Assembly (NCBI RefSeq): GCF_000247605.1
Contig: NC_016894.1
Coordinates: 124,001 to 188,000 of the forward strand
Reading direction: 5' to 3'
Length of the DNA: 64,000 nt
Origin: Acetobacterium woodii DSM 1030
GTDB lineage: Bacteria; Bacillota; Clostridia; Eubacteriales; Eubacteriaceae
Shown: positions 15,908-25,512 of the stretch, piece after piece
Layout of the letters: every line of letters begins with the position of its first letter
Position numbering within the stretch: the stretch's first letter is position 1
Translations under genes and position numbers: made by a program
The notes under the pieces: model-generated
The model's input: the letters and a program-made list of their open reading frames with translations, nothing else
Database searches by the model: none
What the model was told of the DNA's origin: nothing

Positions 15908-18281
15908 ATTTCAAAATCTCAAAAAAAATAAATTTCTGATCGTACTGATCATTGTTCTGTCACTGGTGCCAACCTTATATACAACTATTTTTTTATCCTC
16001 AGTTTGGGATCCCTATTCAAAAATAAGCCAATTACCGGTTGCGCTTGTTAATGAAGATAAAACCTGTGACTACAATGGGACCACGCTAAAGATTGGGGAG
16101 GAATTGACCAAGACGCTTGAAACTGAAAAGCCACTAGCGTTTGTGTCGGTTGATGCACAAGCGGCACAAAAGGGGTTAAAAGATGGCGATTATTATATGA
16201 TCGTTACCATTCCTGAAGATTTTTCTAAAAATGCCGCAACGCTGATGAATACCGATCCTCAGCCGATGGTGCTTTCTTATGAAATAAATCCTGGGGAAAA
16301 TTTATTCGCTTCTAAAATGGCTATTGCCGGGGCAACAGCCATCAAAAACAGTGTCTCTAACAAGGTGACTCAAACGTATACAGAAGTGATTTTCAAACAA
16401 ATTTCGACGTTGAAAACCGGTCTGAAACAGGCCGCTGATGGGGCACTGGCGATTAATGACGGAACGGCACAGTTAGAAAATGGGAATCAGCAGATTACGG
16501 CTAATTTGACAAAATTATCCGACAGCGCTCTTATATTTAGTGATGGGGCCGAACAGCTTTCGGTAGGCCTTGCTCAATATACCAATGGGGTAGGAGAACT
16601 TAGCCAGGGACTACAGCAGCTTAATGGACAGATACCAACCTTGACCAACGGGATTAGTCAGATTCAGTCCGGTTCTAACCAATTAAATACTGGAGTTGAT
16701 CAATATACGATGGGGGTCGGTCAGCTGGCTAAAGGCAGTCAAGCGCTTTCTTCTTCGAGTGACAACGTTAACGTTGGGGTGGCATCGATAGCGGATGGTA
16801 TTAACCAGGTCAAAGCAGTTAATGATCAAATTCTGGCCTCCTTAACGCAAAATCAACTCCCGGCAATAACGGATTTTTCGGGCATTAACGATAATGCCAC
16901 CGATATTTTGACTAATACAAAAAGTATTCAAAATGATCTTGGCGCATTAGATGATGTCATTGAAGGGATCAAAACTTCTGAAGACCCGCAGGCTAAAGCG
17001 CAGGCGGAAACTTTAGAAAATATTCGTAGCAGTCTCGCGGTTGACAGTGAAGCGATTGATAATTCGGCAAGTATGATTCAAAATATGGGTGACTCGAGCC
17101 CAGAAACGGATGCCGCGGGAAATGATGAACAGCTTATTCAGGCGTTGATGGGGATGGATCAGGGGTTGGAACAGCTTCAGCAGGGAATGAATGATGAAAA
17201 TGCTGGTTTGATTTCAGGTGTTGAGCATTATACTGCTGGGGTAGACACTGTTGCAGCTGGCTTACAGGCGTTGAATAATCAGGCTGACACATTGACGGCT
17301 GGTGCAAACGGATTGGCAACTGCGATGAATGAACTCAACAATCAAACGCCGCTCCTGGCTAACGGGATGATGAAATTGGCCGATGGGTCTTCGCTATTGA
17401 CGGCAAACTCTAATCAGTTACTTTCTGGAGCTGGCCAATTGGCAAATGGTGCTGCGCAAATAAGCGGGGGTTCGTCACAACTGGCGGCCGGATCGCAAAC
17501 CTTGGGTAATGGAATCGGGACCCTTAAAGATGGAAGTCAAGTATTAGCCGGAAAAATGTCTGACGGGGCACAAGCTCTTGCCGCCGTTAAAACAGATGAT
17601 AAAAACATCGAAATGTTCGCGTCGCCCACCGCGGCAGATGAAGAAAGCTTTTCGGTGGTTGATAACAATGGCACGGGTATGGCACCATATATCATTTCAG
17701 TGGCGCTTTATCTGGGGGCGATGGCGTTTTGTCTTTTTTATCCATTGTATGACAAAAAAGATAAACCGAAAAACGGCATTAATTATTGGTTGAATAAATC
17801 CGTGATATTGTTAATGGTGAGTACATTGCAAGCCACATTAGCGATTACGGCATTGATAGTATTTAATCATTTAGCGCCGCTTAATGTGGCCGCCACCTTT
17901 TTTATTGCCTGGATCAGTGCTTTGTGTTTTATGTCGTTAACCAGTTTACTCAAAGTTGTACTAGATGAAGCGGGCAGCTTCATTGCGTTAATCTTTTTGA
18001 TTTTGCAACTAAGTGGTTCCAGTGGCGTTTATCCAATTGAACTGACCAACAGCTTTTTCCAGGCGATCCATCCATATCTGCCCATGACTTACTCAATTGA
18101 GGCGCTTAAACAGACGCTTTCAATTGGAACAAAAGGGACTGGTATTGGTGAATACATGATGGTATTACTTGGCATTATGTTTGTTTGTATCTGTCTAACG
18201 TTGCTTAGCTATGTCCTTAAAACGAAGAAGGATTCAGCTGAAAGTGGAAGCTTGTTGAAAAATCAGATGAACCTATCCTGA
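15894..18281 (+). CDS. YhgE/Pip domain membrane protein
   Basis: A 795-residue protein starting at TTG 15894 behind AAAGGAGGGG. It has one N-terminal helix (about 13-35), a very long extracytoplasmic part and five or six C-terminal helices (about 600-780), the YhgE/Pip layout. The external part is full of degenerate glycine-spaced repeats of the form QLxxGxxQL (for example SQLAAGSQTLGNGIGTLKDG), typical of the family's elongated stalk. Homologues include phage-infection proteins and ESX/type VII-like secretion components. Here it is coupled to an Rrf2 regulator; its role is unknown. Confidence 0.9.
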   Translation: MLKSEFQNLKKNKFLIVLIIVLSLVPTLYTTIFLSSVWDPYSKISQLPVALVNEDKTCDYNGTTLKIGEELTKTLETEKPLAFVSVDAQAAQKGLKDGDYYMIVTIPEDFSKNAATLMNTDPQPMVLSYEINPGENLFASKMAIAGATAIKNSVSNKVTQTYTEVIFKQISTLKTGLKQAADGALAINDGTAQLENGNQQITANLTKLSDSALIFSDGAEQLSVGLAQYTNGVGELSQGLQQLNGQIPTLTNGISQIQSGSNQLNTGVDQYTMGVGQLAKGSQALSSSSDNVNVGVASIADGINQVKAVNDQILASLTQNQLPAITDFSGINDNATDILTNTKSIQNDLGALDDVIEGIKTSEDPQAKAQAETLENIRSSLAVDSEAIDNSASMIQNMGDSSPETDAAGNDEQLIQALMGMDQGLEQLQQGMNDENAGLISGVEHYTAGVDTVAAGLQALNNQADTLTAGANGLATAMNELNNQTPLLANGMMKLADGSSLLTANSNQLLSGAGQLANGAAQISGGSSQLAAGSQTLGNGIGTLKDGSQVLAGKMSDGAQALAAVKTDDKNIEMFASPTAADEESFSVVDNNGTGMAPYIISVALYLGAMAFCLFYPLYDKKDKPKNGINYWLNKSVILLMVSTLQATLAITALIVFNHLAPLNVAATFFIAWISALCFMSLTSLLKVVLDEAGSFIALIFLILQLSGSSGVYPIELTNSFFQAIHPYLPMTYSIEALKQTLSIGTKGTGIGEYMMVLLGIMFVCICLTLLSYVLKTKKDSAESGSLLKNQMNLS

Positions 18282-18338
18282 TAATAAAGCTTGAAAAGAT
18301 CATAGCCAAAGGAATGATTGTTAGCTTAAATTTATCAA

Positions 18339-18389
18339 TAAAAAAGCGCAGAAAAATGCATGGATGGCATGATTCTGCGCTTTTTATTA
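18339..18389. terminator. Bidirectional terminator
   Basis: AATAAAAAAGCGCAGAA pairs with TTCTGCGCTTTTTATT around a loop. It lies 58 bases after the YhgE stop and can also serve the opposing lipoprotein gene. Confidence 0.88.
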
Positions 18390-18514
18390 AGGGTGCAAAA
18401 AAGAAGATAGGATTTAAAAGTCAATCAGTAAAGATAAAAAACGATGATTGACGTTTAAAGCCGGGATAGTCCGGGGTATTTTGGTGGATCGGATCGCTTG
18501 CTTGGTTGGGATGA

Positions 18515-20095
18515 TTATTTTGCTGGTTTCCATTCGGAATTCATGCTAAGTTTAAAGTCGTTCCACATGAAAGTCATGGTTTTCCAGACGACACGTTTGG
18601 GGATGATTTCCGTCATCCCGGCGCCATAGAATTCATATTGAGATTGACCTTCTCGATTTGGTTTGTATTCGTTTTGAATATAGTCATTTAAGGTTCCTTC
18701 TGAATAGAGGTCATCGGTATAAGTGTTCAAGCCAACTTCAGTAAGATCACCATCATATAAAATCGTTCCGTCATTGTTCGTGAGCATGAAGTTGATATTT
18801 TGGCCAATATCTTTCAGATTGGTCAGGTAGGCAGCAAAATCATAAAGGCGTACCTGGGCCACAATATAGCCGGTGATTTTTCCATCTTTTTCTACGGGGG
18901 TGATAAAAGCTAAAAGTTGGGTTGAAGGGGTTTGATGATCGGCGAAGGTCATTTCGATAATAAAAGGTTGTTTCCCCTGGCTGATAGCAGCGATGTTTTT
19001 ACCATAGAGATCAAAAGAAATGCCCTTATAATAGGACGGGTAAGCATTGGTAATCAGATTATCATTATTGACAAAAACGACTGCTTTAGCAATTGGACTT
19101 TCTTTCGAGATAGCTGCTAAAGCACTGGCAAAAGCGTCACTATTTTCGCCGGAATCCTGATAAGCGGTCACCGCTGTTTTGGTGAGATTTTCGAGATTGG
19201 TGAATTCATCATAGATTAGGTTAGAAGCGGTATCCAACCATGATAATTCTTCGGCGGTAAATTGCCGCAGTTCACCATTTGATGAGGCAGCGGTTTCGTC
19301 AATGCCAGGTTCAGTATTGGTGTAAACCCGCAGTTCCGAGCCAAAGGCACTAACGCTGTCCCAGGTTATTTCTTTTTTCACGGGTTCATTGGTGCCGGCG
19401 GCGTTATAGGTATAGGTGCCTTCGCCTTGGGCATTGGGGATTATTTTGTTTTTGATAAGGGTCTGGAGTTCAACAAAATTGCGGTAGATTGGATCGGTTA
19501 GAATGTTTTTGCCGATTTCCGTCATGTTGCTGGTATAAACATTGGTGCCATTGGTATCCATGACACCGAGATCAAGATTCTGGCCAATAGTAAGCTTACT
19601 GAGCTCAGCGCCAAAGCTATAGGGATCGATATAGGCAATGACCCATCCGCCATTTTTGAGGGGAACCGAGGCGTAAATATAGGGGCTGTCATCAGTGGAA
19701 AGATGTGGTTTAGTGATAAAGACCGGTTTATCGACAAATAGTTCGGGATGGCGGTTGATGCTTTTTAAGTTAAGGCCGATAAAAGGGGTCTCCATTTTGG
19801 TCGCGACATTGGTTACGTTGGAATCGGCATCACAAACGAGGATGTCAAAAAAATAACTTTTGCTATTAAGTGCTTTATTCAGGACAGAGTAAGCGTTTTC
19901 ATCATTAGCTGGGCTTTGTCCGACAGAGGTTCCGATTTTTTCCAGTAAAGTCTGAATCTGATCCAATTCACTCTGTAAAGAAGCAGTTGCTTTAGACAGG
20001 GTGTTTGCTTGGACATTGGCGGAATCACCAGTTTTTGCACAGCCGGTTAATAGCAGGGCAACGATGAGGAATAAGGGCAGCAATTTTCTTTTCAT
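18515..20095 (-). CDS. Lipoprotein with two Cache sensor domains
   Basis: A 526-residue predicted lipoprotein: MKRKLLPLFLIVALLLTGC gives a signal peptide and lipobox with Cys19. The rest consists of two related halves. Both contain the Cache/PDC pattern: GGWVIAYIDPYSF with NLDLGVMDTNGTNVYTSNMT in the first, TGYIVAQVRLYDF with NINFMLTNNDGTILYDGDLT in the second, each followed by a similar GEGTYTYNAAG/GQSQYEFYGAG segment. Cache domains bind small ligands outside the cell. There is no membrane-crossing helix and no kinase, methyl-acceptor or cyclase domain, so it cannot signal alone. It may be a ligand-binding partner of another receptor. Confidence 0.82.
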   Translation of the reverse strand: MKRKLLPLFLIVALLLTGCAKTGDSANVQANTLSKATASLQSELDQIQTLLEKIGTSVGQSPANDENAYSVLNKALNSKSYFFDILVCDADSNVTNVATKMETPFIGLNLKSINRHPELFVDKPVFITKPHLSTDDSPYIYASVPLKNGGWVIAYIDPYSFGAELSKLTIGQNLDLGVMDTNGTNVYTSNMTEIGKNILTDPIYRNFVELQTLIKNKIIPNAQGEGTYTYNAAGTNEPVKKEITWDSVSAFGSELRVYTNTEPGIDETAASSNGELRQFTAEELSWLDTASNLIYDEFTNLENLTKTAVTAYQDSGENSDAFASALAAISKESPIAKAVVFVNNDNLITNAYPSYYKGISFDLYGKNIAAISQGKQPFIIEMTFADHQTPSTQLLAFITPVEKDGKITGYIVAQVRLYDFAAYLTNLKDIGQNINFMLTNNDGTILYDGDLTEVGLNTYTDDLYSEGTLNDYIQNEYKPNREGQSQYEFYGAGMTEIIPKRVVWKTMTFMWNDFKLSMNSEWKPAK

Positions 20096-20405
20096 GTTTG
20101 ATACACTCCTTTTTTTACTTGGGTGAAAGAATGAAGAATCTTCACAAAAGTTTCGTTGAGATATTTTATCATAATGAGCGTTTATTTAAAACAAGAATTT
20201 TTTCGATTGAAAATCGTTTTAAATGATAGCCAGAAGAGGCTAAGTGATAGCAGTGATTTTATCATCATAATGTAGGGCGATAAAATTCGAGTGAATCAGA
20301 TTTAATTATCGAGCACTTATTTTGTGGAAAAGAAACGTGAAGAACGGCAGCAAGTCATGTAAACGACCATTTTTCAAGGTTCACTGTTTTATTTTAAATT
20401 TATTC
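20096..20405. other. Intergenic region upstream of IMP dehydrogenase
   Basis: AT-rich gap between the divergent lipoprotein and IMP dehydrogenase genes. Apart from the ribosome site of the lipoprotein gene (AGGAGTG on the minus strand) I see no small ORF, no clear hairpin and no purine-riboswitch core. Confidence 0.6.
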
Positions 20406-20434
20406 TTGACAATGTTGGATTAGTTCGTTATTAT
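20406..20434 (+). promoter_or_regulatory. Promoter for IMP dehydrogenase gene
   Basis: TTGACA (20406-20411), a 17-base spacer and TATTAT (20429-20434). It gives a leader of about 40 bases before the ATG. Confidence 0.75.
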
Positions 20435-20479
20435 TCAAAGTTAATCAGTTTATCTATATAAAAAATAAGGAGGAAGATT

Positions 20480-21988
20480 ATGGCCGTATACATTAATGAG
20501 CCGTCGCATACATTTGGAGAGTATTTACTAATGCCCGGTTATTCATCAACAGACTGCATTCCGGATAACGTTAGTTTAAAAACACCGTTAGTAAAATTCA
20601 GAAAAGGTGAACAATCGGCAATATCGTTAAATATTCCAACAGTATCAGCGATTATGCAGTCGGTATCTGATGATACCATGGCGATTGCACTCGCAAAAGA
20701 AGGTGGTCTTTCTTTTATTTATGGATCACAGCCGATTGAAAGTCAGGCCAAAATGGTAGCGCGTGTCAAATCATATCGGGCCGGCTTTGTTGTGAGTGAT
20801 TCCAATATTTCACCCGAAGGCACCCTTGAAGAAATTCTTGTCCTGAAGAAAAAAACCGGCCATTCAACGGTTGCGGTTACCACTGATGGCACGGAAGATG
20901 GTAAGCTGGTGGGGATTGTAACCAGCAGGGATTATCGCATCAGCCGAATGGATTTAAAAACAAAAGTTAAGGAATTCATGACGCCCTTTGAAAATCTGGT
21001 TTGGGCACCAGATAATACGACCCTTAAAGAAGCTAATGATATCATCTGGGAGCACAAGTTAAACTGTCTGCCTTTGATCGATAGTAAGCAAAAGCTCGTT
21101 TTTATGGTGTTTCGAAAAGATTATGATTCGCATAAAGAAAACGAAAATGAGCTGATTGATGATTTCAAACGTTTTGTTGTTGGTGCTGGTGTTAATACAC
21201 GGGATTATGCCGAACGGATACCCGCGTTGATCGCCGCCGGGGCCGATGTCTTATGTATTGACAGCTCTGAAGGTTTTACCGAATGGCAGAAAATCGTGAT
21301 TCAATATGTTCGTTCAAATTATGGCGATAAGGTCAAAATCGGAGCCGGAAATATTGTTGATAAAGAGGGCTTTTTATTTCTGGCCGAAGCCGGAGCCGAT
21401 TTTATCAAGATTGGAATTGGCGGCGGGGCAATTTGCATCACCCGTGAACAGAAGGGGATTGGCAGAGGGCAAGCCACGGCGGTTATTGAAGTTGCAAAAG
21501 CCCGAGATGATTATTTTGAAGAAACGGGGATTTATATCCCGCTTTGTTCGGACGGCGGCACCGTACATGATTATCACATGACACTGGCCCTTGCGATGGG
21601 GGCGGATTTTATTATGATGGGGCGTTATTTTGCCCGATTTGATGAAAGTCCGACCAATAAAGTAAATATCAAGGGCAATTACATGAAAGAGTATTGGGGC
21701 GAAGGCAGCGAACGTGCTAAAAACTGGCAGCGGTACGATTTGGGCGGCAGCAGTAAACTTTCTTTTGAAGAAGGCGTTGATTCCTATGTTCCGTATGCGG
21801 GAAGTTTAAAAGATAATCTGAGTTTATCTTTGAGTAAAATTCGATCAACCATGTGTAATTGTGGGGTATTAACGATACCCAAACTCCATAAGCATGCCAA
21901 AATCACCTTGATCTCGGAAACCAGTATTATTGAGGGTGGATCACATGATGTTATGTTGAAAGAAAGCAAACAAATTATCGGGAGTTAA
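20480..21988 (+). CDS. guaB: IMP dehydrogenase, Tritrichomonas-type
   Basis: A 502-residue enzyme that oxidises IMP to XMP in guanine nucleotide synthesis. The catalytic loop reads [20 protein letters not shown], with the nucleophile at Cys319, and the flap carries NWQRYDLGG with Arg418-Tyr419. These numbers coincide with those known for Tritrichomonas foetus IMPDH, and the C-terminal third ([47 protein letters not shown]) is very close to my memory of that protein rather than to standard bacterial GuaB (GPGSICTTR). A CBS subdomain sits at about residues 100-220. The gene is monocistronic, with promoter and terminator visible. Confidence 0.93.
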   Translation: MAVYINEPSHTFGEYLLMPGYSSTDCIPDNVSLKTPLVKFRKGEQSAISLNIPTVSAIMQSVSDDTMAIALAKEGGLSFIYGSQPIESQAKMVARVKSYRAGFVVSDSNISPEGTLEEILVLKKKTGHSTVAVTTDGTEDGKLVGIVTSRDYRISRMDLKTKVKEFMTPFENLVWAPDNTTLKEANDIIWEHKLNCLPLIDSKQKLVFMVFRKDYDSHKENENELIDDFKRFVVGAGVNTRDYAERIPALIAAGADVLCIDSSEGFTEWQKIVIQYVRSNYGDKVKIGAGNIVDKEGFLFLAEAGADFIKIGIGGGAICITREQKGIGRGQATAVIEVAKARDDYFEETGIYIPLCSDGGTVHDYHMTLALAMGADFIMMGRYFARFDESPTNKVNIKGNYMKEYWGEGSERAKNWQRYDLGGSSKLSFEEGVDSYVPYAGSLKDNLSLSLSKIRSTMCNCGVLTIPKLHKHAKITLISETSIIEGGSHDVMLKESKQIIGS

Positions 21989-22073
21989 TTTGAGCGGTTT
22001 TATAAGAGCTGAAATTATTGGTTCACCGATTTGTGAGTCGGTTGGAAAATTTTAATTTCTCACAGGCAATAAT

Positions 22074-22112
22074 AAAAGATGAGCCTACGTGCATGAGGCT
22101 CATCTCTTTTAA
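22074..22112 (+). terminator. Rho-independent terminator after guaB
   Basis: GATGAGCCT and AGGCTCATC arms with a short loop, flanked by AAAA on the left and CTCTTTT on the right. Confidence 0.85.
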
Positions 22113-22364
22113 TTGATGGGATTATCCATCAATGTGTAATTAAGACAATGTGTCATTTTGAATGTAAGGGTTCGGAGCGTTTTAAGTTTTAGGCAAAAAT
22201 AATTTATCGTTTGCTTGGAAGTGATCATTATCCGCGGAAAGGATTTGATCGTTTGCTACCCGGATGGCTAAAGCAGTGGACTTTGTTGCGTAACATAGCT
22301 TCTTAAATGGTCGGATAGTCGAGTGTATTATTTTTAAGCGGTATTTCCTTTCGCAAAGAAACAA

Positions 22365-22393
22365 TTGACAATTATGGTAGATTACCGTATAAT
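22365..22393 (+). promoter_or_regulatory. Consensus promoter for tRNA-Ser
   Basis: TTGACA (22365-22370), exactly 17 bases, then TATAAT (22388-22393), 45 bases before the tRNA. The 250 bases between the guaB terminator and this promoter show no supported gene. Confidence 0.88.
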
Positions 22394-22437
22394 CAACAGG
22401 CATGAAAAAATTGAAAAGATTGTTTTGTTTTACCTGA

Positions 22438-22527
22438 GGAGAGATGTCTGAGTGGTCGAAGGAGCACGCCTGGAAAGCGTGTGTACGTGTAAGCGTACCG
22501 AGGGTTCGAATCCCTCTCTCTCCGCCA
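22438..22527 (+). tRNA. tRNA-Ser (anticodon GGA)
   Basis: Full cloverleaf: acceptor GGAGAGA pairs with TCTCTCC, discriminator G and encoded CCA. The D arm is GTCTGAGTGGTCGAAGGAG. The anticodon loop CTGGAAA gives GGA. A long variable arm (TGTACGTGTAAGCGTACC) marks a class II tRNA. The T arm is GAGGGTTCGAATCCCTC. A small hairpin with a T-run follows at about 22550-22569. The 3' end serves as the integration target of the island. Confidence 0.97.
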
Positions 22528-22581
22528 TTGAAAATTGGCTTAATAACGGCGTTTGCGTCGTTTTTTTTATGCAAAATTTTA
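22502..22581 (+). repeat. att1: tRNA 3' end plus terminator (left island boundary)
   Basis: These 80 bases recur at 44665-44744 with only two mismatches (22515 T/G and 22573 A/G). Their first 25-base core also recurs at 42121-42145. The repeat holds the T arm, acceptor 3' strand, CCA and the terminator hairpin of the tRNA, as expected if incoming elements rebuild the tRNA 3' end on integration. Confidence 0.9.
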
Positions 22582-22583
22582 TG

Positions 22584-22606
22584 TTTACCCTTTAATTTAC
22601 CCTTTA
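22584..22606. repeat. Paired TTTACCC motif, left copy (possible integrase arm site)
   Basis: TTTACCCTTTAATTTACCC plus TTTA contains the same 11-base unit twice, and the whole 23 bases recur exactly at 41982-42004, near att2. Position just inside each element end fits integrase or excisionase arm-type binding sites; this is inference. Confidence 0.6.
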
Positions 22607-23447
22607 TAGATTTTTTACACCCTTTATAAAACTCTCCATTCGGTTTGCACTTTCTGTTTTCATACGATCTGATACATGACCATAAACATCTAATGTGAAT
22701 GATGCAGTATGATGACCGAGGTTTTCCTGAACACTTTTGATATCATCTCCAGATTGCAATGCAGCTACCGCATAAGAATGGCGTAAATCATGAAAGCGTG
22801 CTTCAGGAAGTCCGATACTTTTAACAATTTTTTTGTAGTTAGTAGATACTGTTACATGTGCAAGATGACCACCTAATTGATTGGAAAAAACGAGGTTACT
22901 ATCTTCCCAAGCAGATCCAGCAATTAAACGCCATTGGTTTTGAACGGCTTTATGCTCTTGGAGCAATTTGATTATTGATGGGGGTAAAGTGATGTTTCTA
23001 GATCGATCATTTTTCAGAGAAACAAACATATATACACCCTCGATTCTTTGGAGTTGTTGATAAATTAAAATTGTACCATTTTGCAGATCCACAGAATCCC
23101 ATGTAAGCCCAAGGACTTCACCTTGCCTCATGCCTGTAAACAAAGTAAAAAGAAACAGATCCTCAAATTGATGGCCATTAATTGATTTGAGGAAATTTGA
23201 TATTTCAATTTCGCTTAATGGTTTTATTTTAGTCTTTTCTACTCGTGGTAGTTTACATGCATTTGATGGGTTTGCGGTGATATAATTAATTTCTAGTGCT
23301 TGCTGAAGCCCCTTATGTACGACACCATGAATATTTTTAATGGTTTTTGGAGACAATGCAGGTTTTTCTTTAGAACCACTTAGTAACTTGTTATAAAATG
23401 ATTGAATTGCATGTGTTCCAAGGGTTGCGAGCTTTATTGATCCTAAT
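22604..23447 (-). pseudogene. int: Tyrosine integrase, C-terminal fragment
   Basis: The fragment includes the core-binding tail (GSIKLATLGTHAIQSFYNKL) and the whole catalytic domain: Arg in FTGMRQGEVLGLTWD, HDLRHSYAVAAL, NLGHHTASFTLDVYGHV with the Tyr. It is cut at 23447 by the DDE transposon; the rest of the gene resumes at 26476. An internal start near 23356 could yield a 250-residue catalytic domain, but without the N-terminal arm-binding and most of the core-binding parts. The 3' end lies 80 bases from the tRNA, the usual place for an island integrase. Confidence 0.9.
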
Positions 23448-23569
23448 TGTTAATTAGCAAATTATAAGTGTCAAAACAGTCCTGATTTAGTCAAATTATT
23501 CTGGATGAATCGGTCTTATCAACTATGATATAATGATTAAACATTAATCACGATAAGGAAGCAAAAACC

Positions 23570-24106
23570 ATGGTTCATCTGGAACACTTTTCTGGCCATC
23601 CGTTAGATTACATCACAGAATTTCACATATCTGAAAAAATCCGCATTGACAGCTGCCCTCATTGTTATTCGCGCCGGCGGCTCCATCTTCATGGTGTCTA
23701 TCACCGGCACATCATCTGGTATGATGATGTCTTTTCCATTCCGGTACAGCGCCATTACTGCATTCATTGCGGCAAAACGGTCAGTATCCTGCCTTCCTTT
23801 TGCCATCCCGGCTTTCAACTGGCCCTTCCTTTTCTATTGGAACTGCTTTGGGCCTTCTTTAACAGAATTCCTTCAGCCAATACTTTAGCGCCTCAGCATC
23901 GGCACTTTATCACCCGACGTTTTCTACTTTGTATGAATCGGCTGATTGAGTATTTTCGCATCTGCCATGATCCGTTACTCGTCTTTCCTGATTTTTGGCA
24001 TAAAAAAGCCATAAAGCTTCTTGAAATGGTCTACTCGGTGGGGAAGCCCCACATCTTCGGCAAAAGATATCACGATCATTTTAAGAAAGGATTTATGGCA
24101 CATTAA
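23570..24106 (+). CDS. Zinc-ribbon transposon protein (DUF6431-like)
   Basis: A 178-residue protein with two Cys-X2-Cys knuckles (CPHC at about 24-27 and CIHC at about 63-66) in a His-rich N-terminal half, then a helical C-terminal half. Proteins of this type accompany a DDE transposase and an AAA ATPase in Firmicute transposons. A DNA-binding or targeting role is inferred. It is the first gene of the element; 146 bases separate it from the transposase gene. Confidence 0.75.
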   Translation: MVHLEHFSGHPLDYITEFHISEKIRIDSCPHCYSRRRLHLHGVYHRHIIWYDDVFSIPVQRHYCIHCGKTVSILPSFCHPGFQLALPFLLELLWAFFNRIPSANTLAPQHRHFITRRFLLCMNRLIEYFRICHDPLLVFPDFWHKKAIKLLEMVYSVGKPHIFGKRYHDHFKKGFMAH

Positions 24107-24252
24107 TTGTACCATCCTTCCGCATTTTTTTGAAGTCCTGTTTATCCCACACAGCGTTTGCTTTGCCTTTTATCGATTGATCCGTTATGCTCTACTTACC
24201 TGGTTTTATGGATCCTTAAAACCTCATATTTTTAAAATCGGAGGTTTTTACA

Positions 24253-25512
24253 ATGACTGAAAAAGACAAAGAACTGATTGCTTTATTTCGCTATGGCCTG
24301 ATTGCACCGTTACTCACGGATACCGTCTCATCGCACACGGCTTATCTGGATGAGATCAGTGCAAAAACCCATGATGTTCCCCATTATGGCATCCGCACTT
24401 ACAACCGCAAAACCCTGCTGGAATGGCACCGGCTCTATCGGCGCCATGGTTTTGATGCGCTCAAGCCGAAGGTTCGGACAGACAAAGGGTCGTCCCGGGC
24501 TTTACCGGCGGAATCAGTGAAGCTGTTGCTTAAGCTGAGAAATGAGAACATCCATTTATCCGTAAAGTTGTTCCAGGAATGGCTCATTTACGAAGGTCAC
24601 TTCACCAGCTCCGACTGTTCCTATTCGACGGTGTATCGGCTGCTCAAAAAACATCAGCTGTTAAAGCCATCGGCGATCGATACGTCGGACCGCCGCCGGT
24701 TTGCTCATATTGACATCAACACCCTGTGGCAGACCGATGTCTCCCACGGCCCGTATCTGTCCCTTAACGGCAAAAAGCGCAAAACTTATCTGATTGCTTT
24801 TATCGATGACGCTTCCCGGCGGATTACCGGGGCTCAGTTCATGCTGGCTGAAAAGAATGAAGATCTCCTTCATGTCCTTAAATCTGCTTTACTTACCTGC
24901 GGTAAGCCCACCATGCTTTATGCGGATAATGGCAAGATTTTCCGTTCCCACCAACTCAATACTTCCTGTGCCACCCTGGGGATAGCGCTGGTCAATACCA
25001 AGCCTTATGATCCAAAAAGCAAGGGCAAAATTGAGCGCTTTTTCAAAACGGTCCGCAGCCGTTTCTATCCACTTTTGACGGATGCTGACTTAATGGATCT
25101 TGATGTCCTTAACCAACGCTTTGAGGCCTGGCTGGCTCGGGACTATCATCACAAGGTTCATTCGTCCATCAATGAAGCACCGATGGTCTTCTATATGCGG
25201 GGGAGTGACCGGATTAAGCATTTTTCGGATCCCCGGATCATTGATGAAGCCTTTCTGATCCGGGTGACCCGGAAGGTCAAGTCGGATGCCACCATCTCGC
25301 TGCACAACGCCCTTTTCGAAGCGTCGCCGATGTTTATTGGTAAGAGCGTGGATATCCGTTACCCCAATGAATCCCCGGATAAAATCTATATCTATGAAAA
25401 CAGTGTCCGGATTTATACCTGTAATAAAGTCATTATGAAGGACAATGCGGTTGCCAAACGCAATAACAATCCCATCAGCTACAGTTCCTTAGGCGGTGTG
25501 CCGCATGTATAA
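24253..25512 (+). CDS. DDE-type transposase (integrase-core)
   Basis: A 419-residue transposase. An N-terminal helix-turn-helix (TYNRKTLLEWHRLYRRHGFDAL) precedes an rve-type RNase H catalytic core: the first Asp in LWQTDVSHGPY, the second in MLYADNGKIF, and Glu in KSKGKIERFFKTV. A C-terminal beta-barrel-like region follows. It overlaps the ATPase gene by 17 bases. The reading frame is intact, so the transposon may still be functional. Confidence 0.92.
   Translation: MTEKDKELIALFRYGLIAPLLTDTVSSHTAYLDEISAKTHDVPHYGIRTYNRKTLLEWHRLYRRHGFDALKPKVRTDKGSSRALPAESVKLLLKLRNENIHLSVKLFQEWLIYEGHFTSSDCSYSTVYRLLKKHQLLKPSAIDTSDRRRFAHIDINTLWQTDVSHGPYLSLNGKKRKTYLIAFIDDASRRITGAQFMLAEKNEDLLHVLKSALLTCGKPTMLYADNGKIFRSHQLNTSCATLGIALVNTKPYDPKSKGKIERFFKTVRSRFYPLLTDADLMDLDVLNQRFEAWLARDYHHKVHSSINEAPMVFYMRGSDRIKHFSDPRIIDEAFLIRVTRKVKSDATISLHNALFEASPMFIGKSVDIRYPNESPDKIYIYENSVRIYTCNKVIMKDNAVAKRNNNPISYSSLGGVPHV

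Noticed and set aside
16420-17560. Internal repeats in the YhgE gene as a DNA tandem-repeat array
   Set aside because: The repeats exist only at protein level (glycine-spaced heptad-like units) and are usual for the family.
20096-20479. Purine riboswitch or other leader element upstream of guaB
   Set aside because: A consensus promoter gives a leader of about 40 bases, too short for a known purine riboswitch, and no matching core was found.
22182-22574. 130-residue minus-strand ORF over the tRNA-Ser region
   Set aside because: It runs through the complement of the tRNA and its att sequence; no ribosome site or family motif. It is a shadow of the tRNA.
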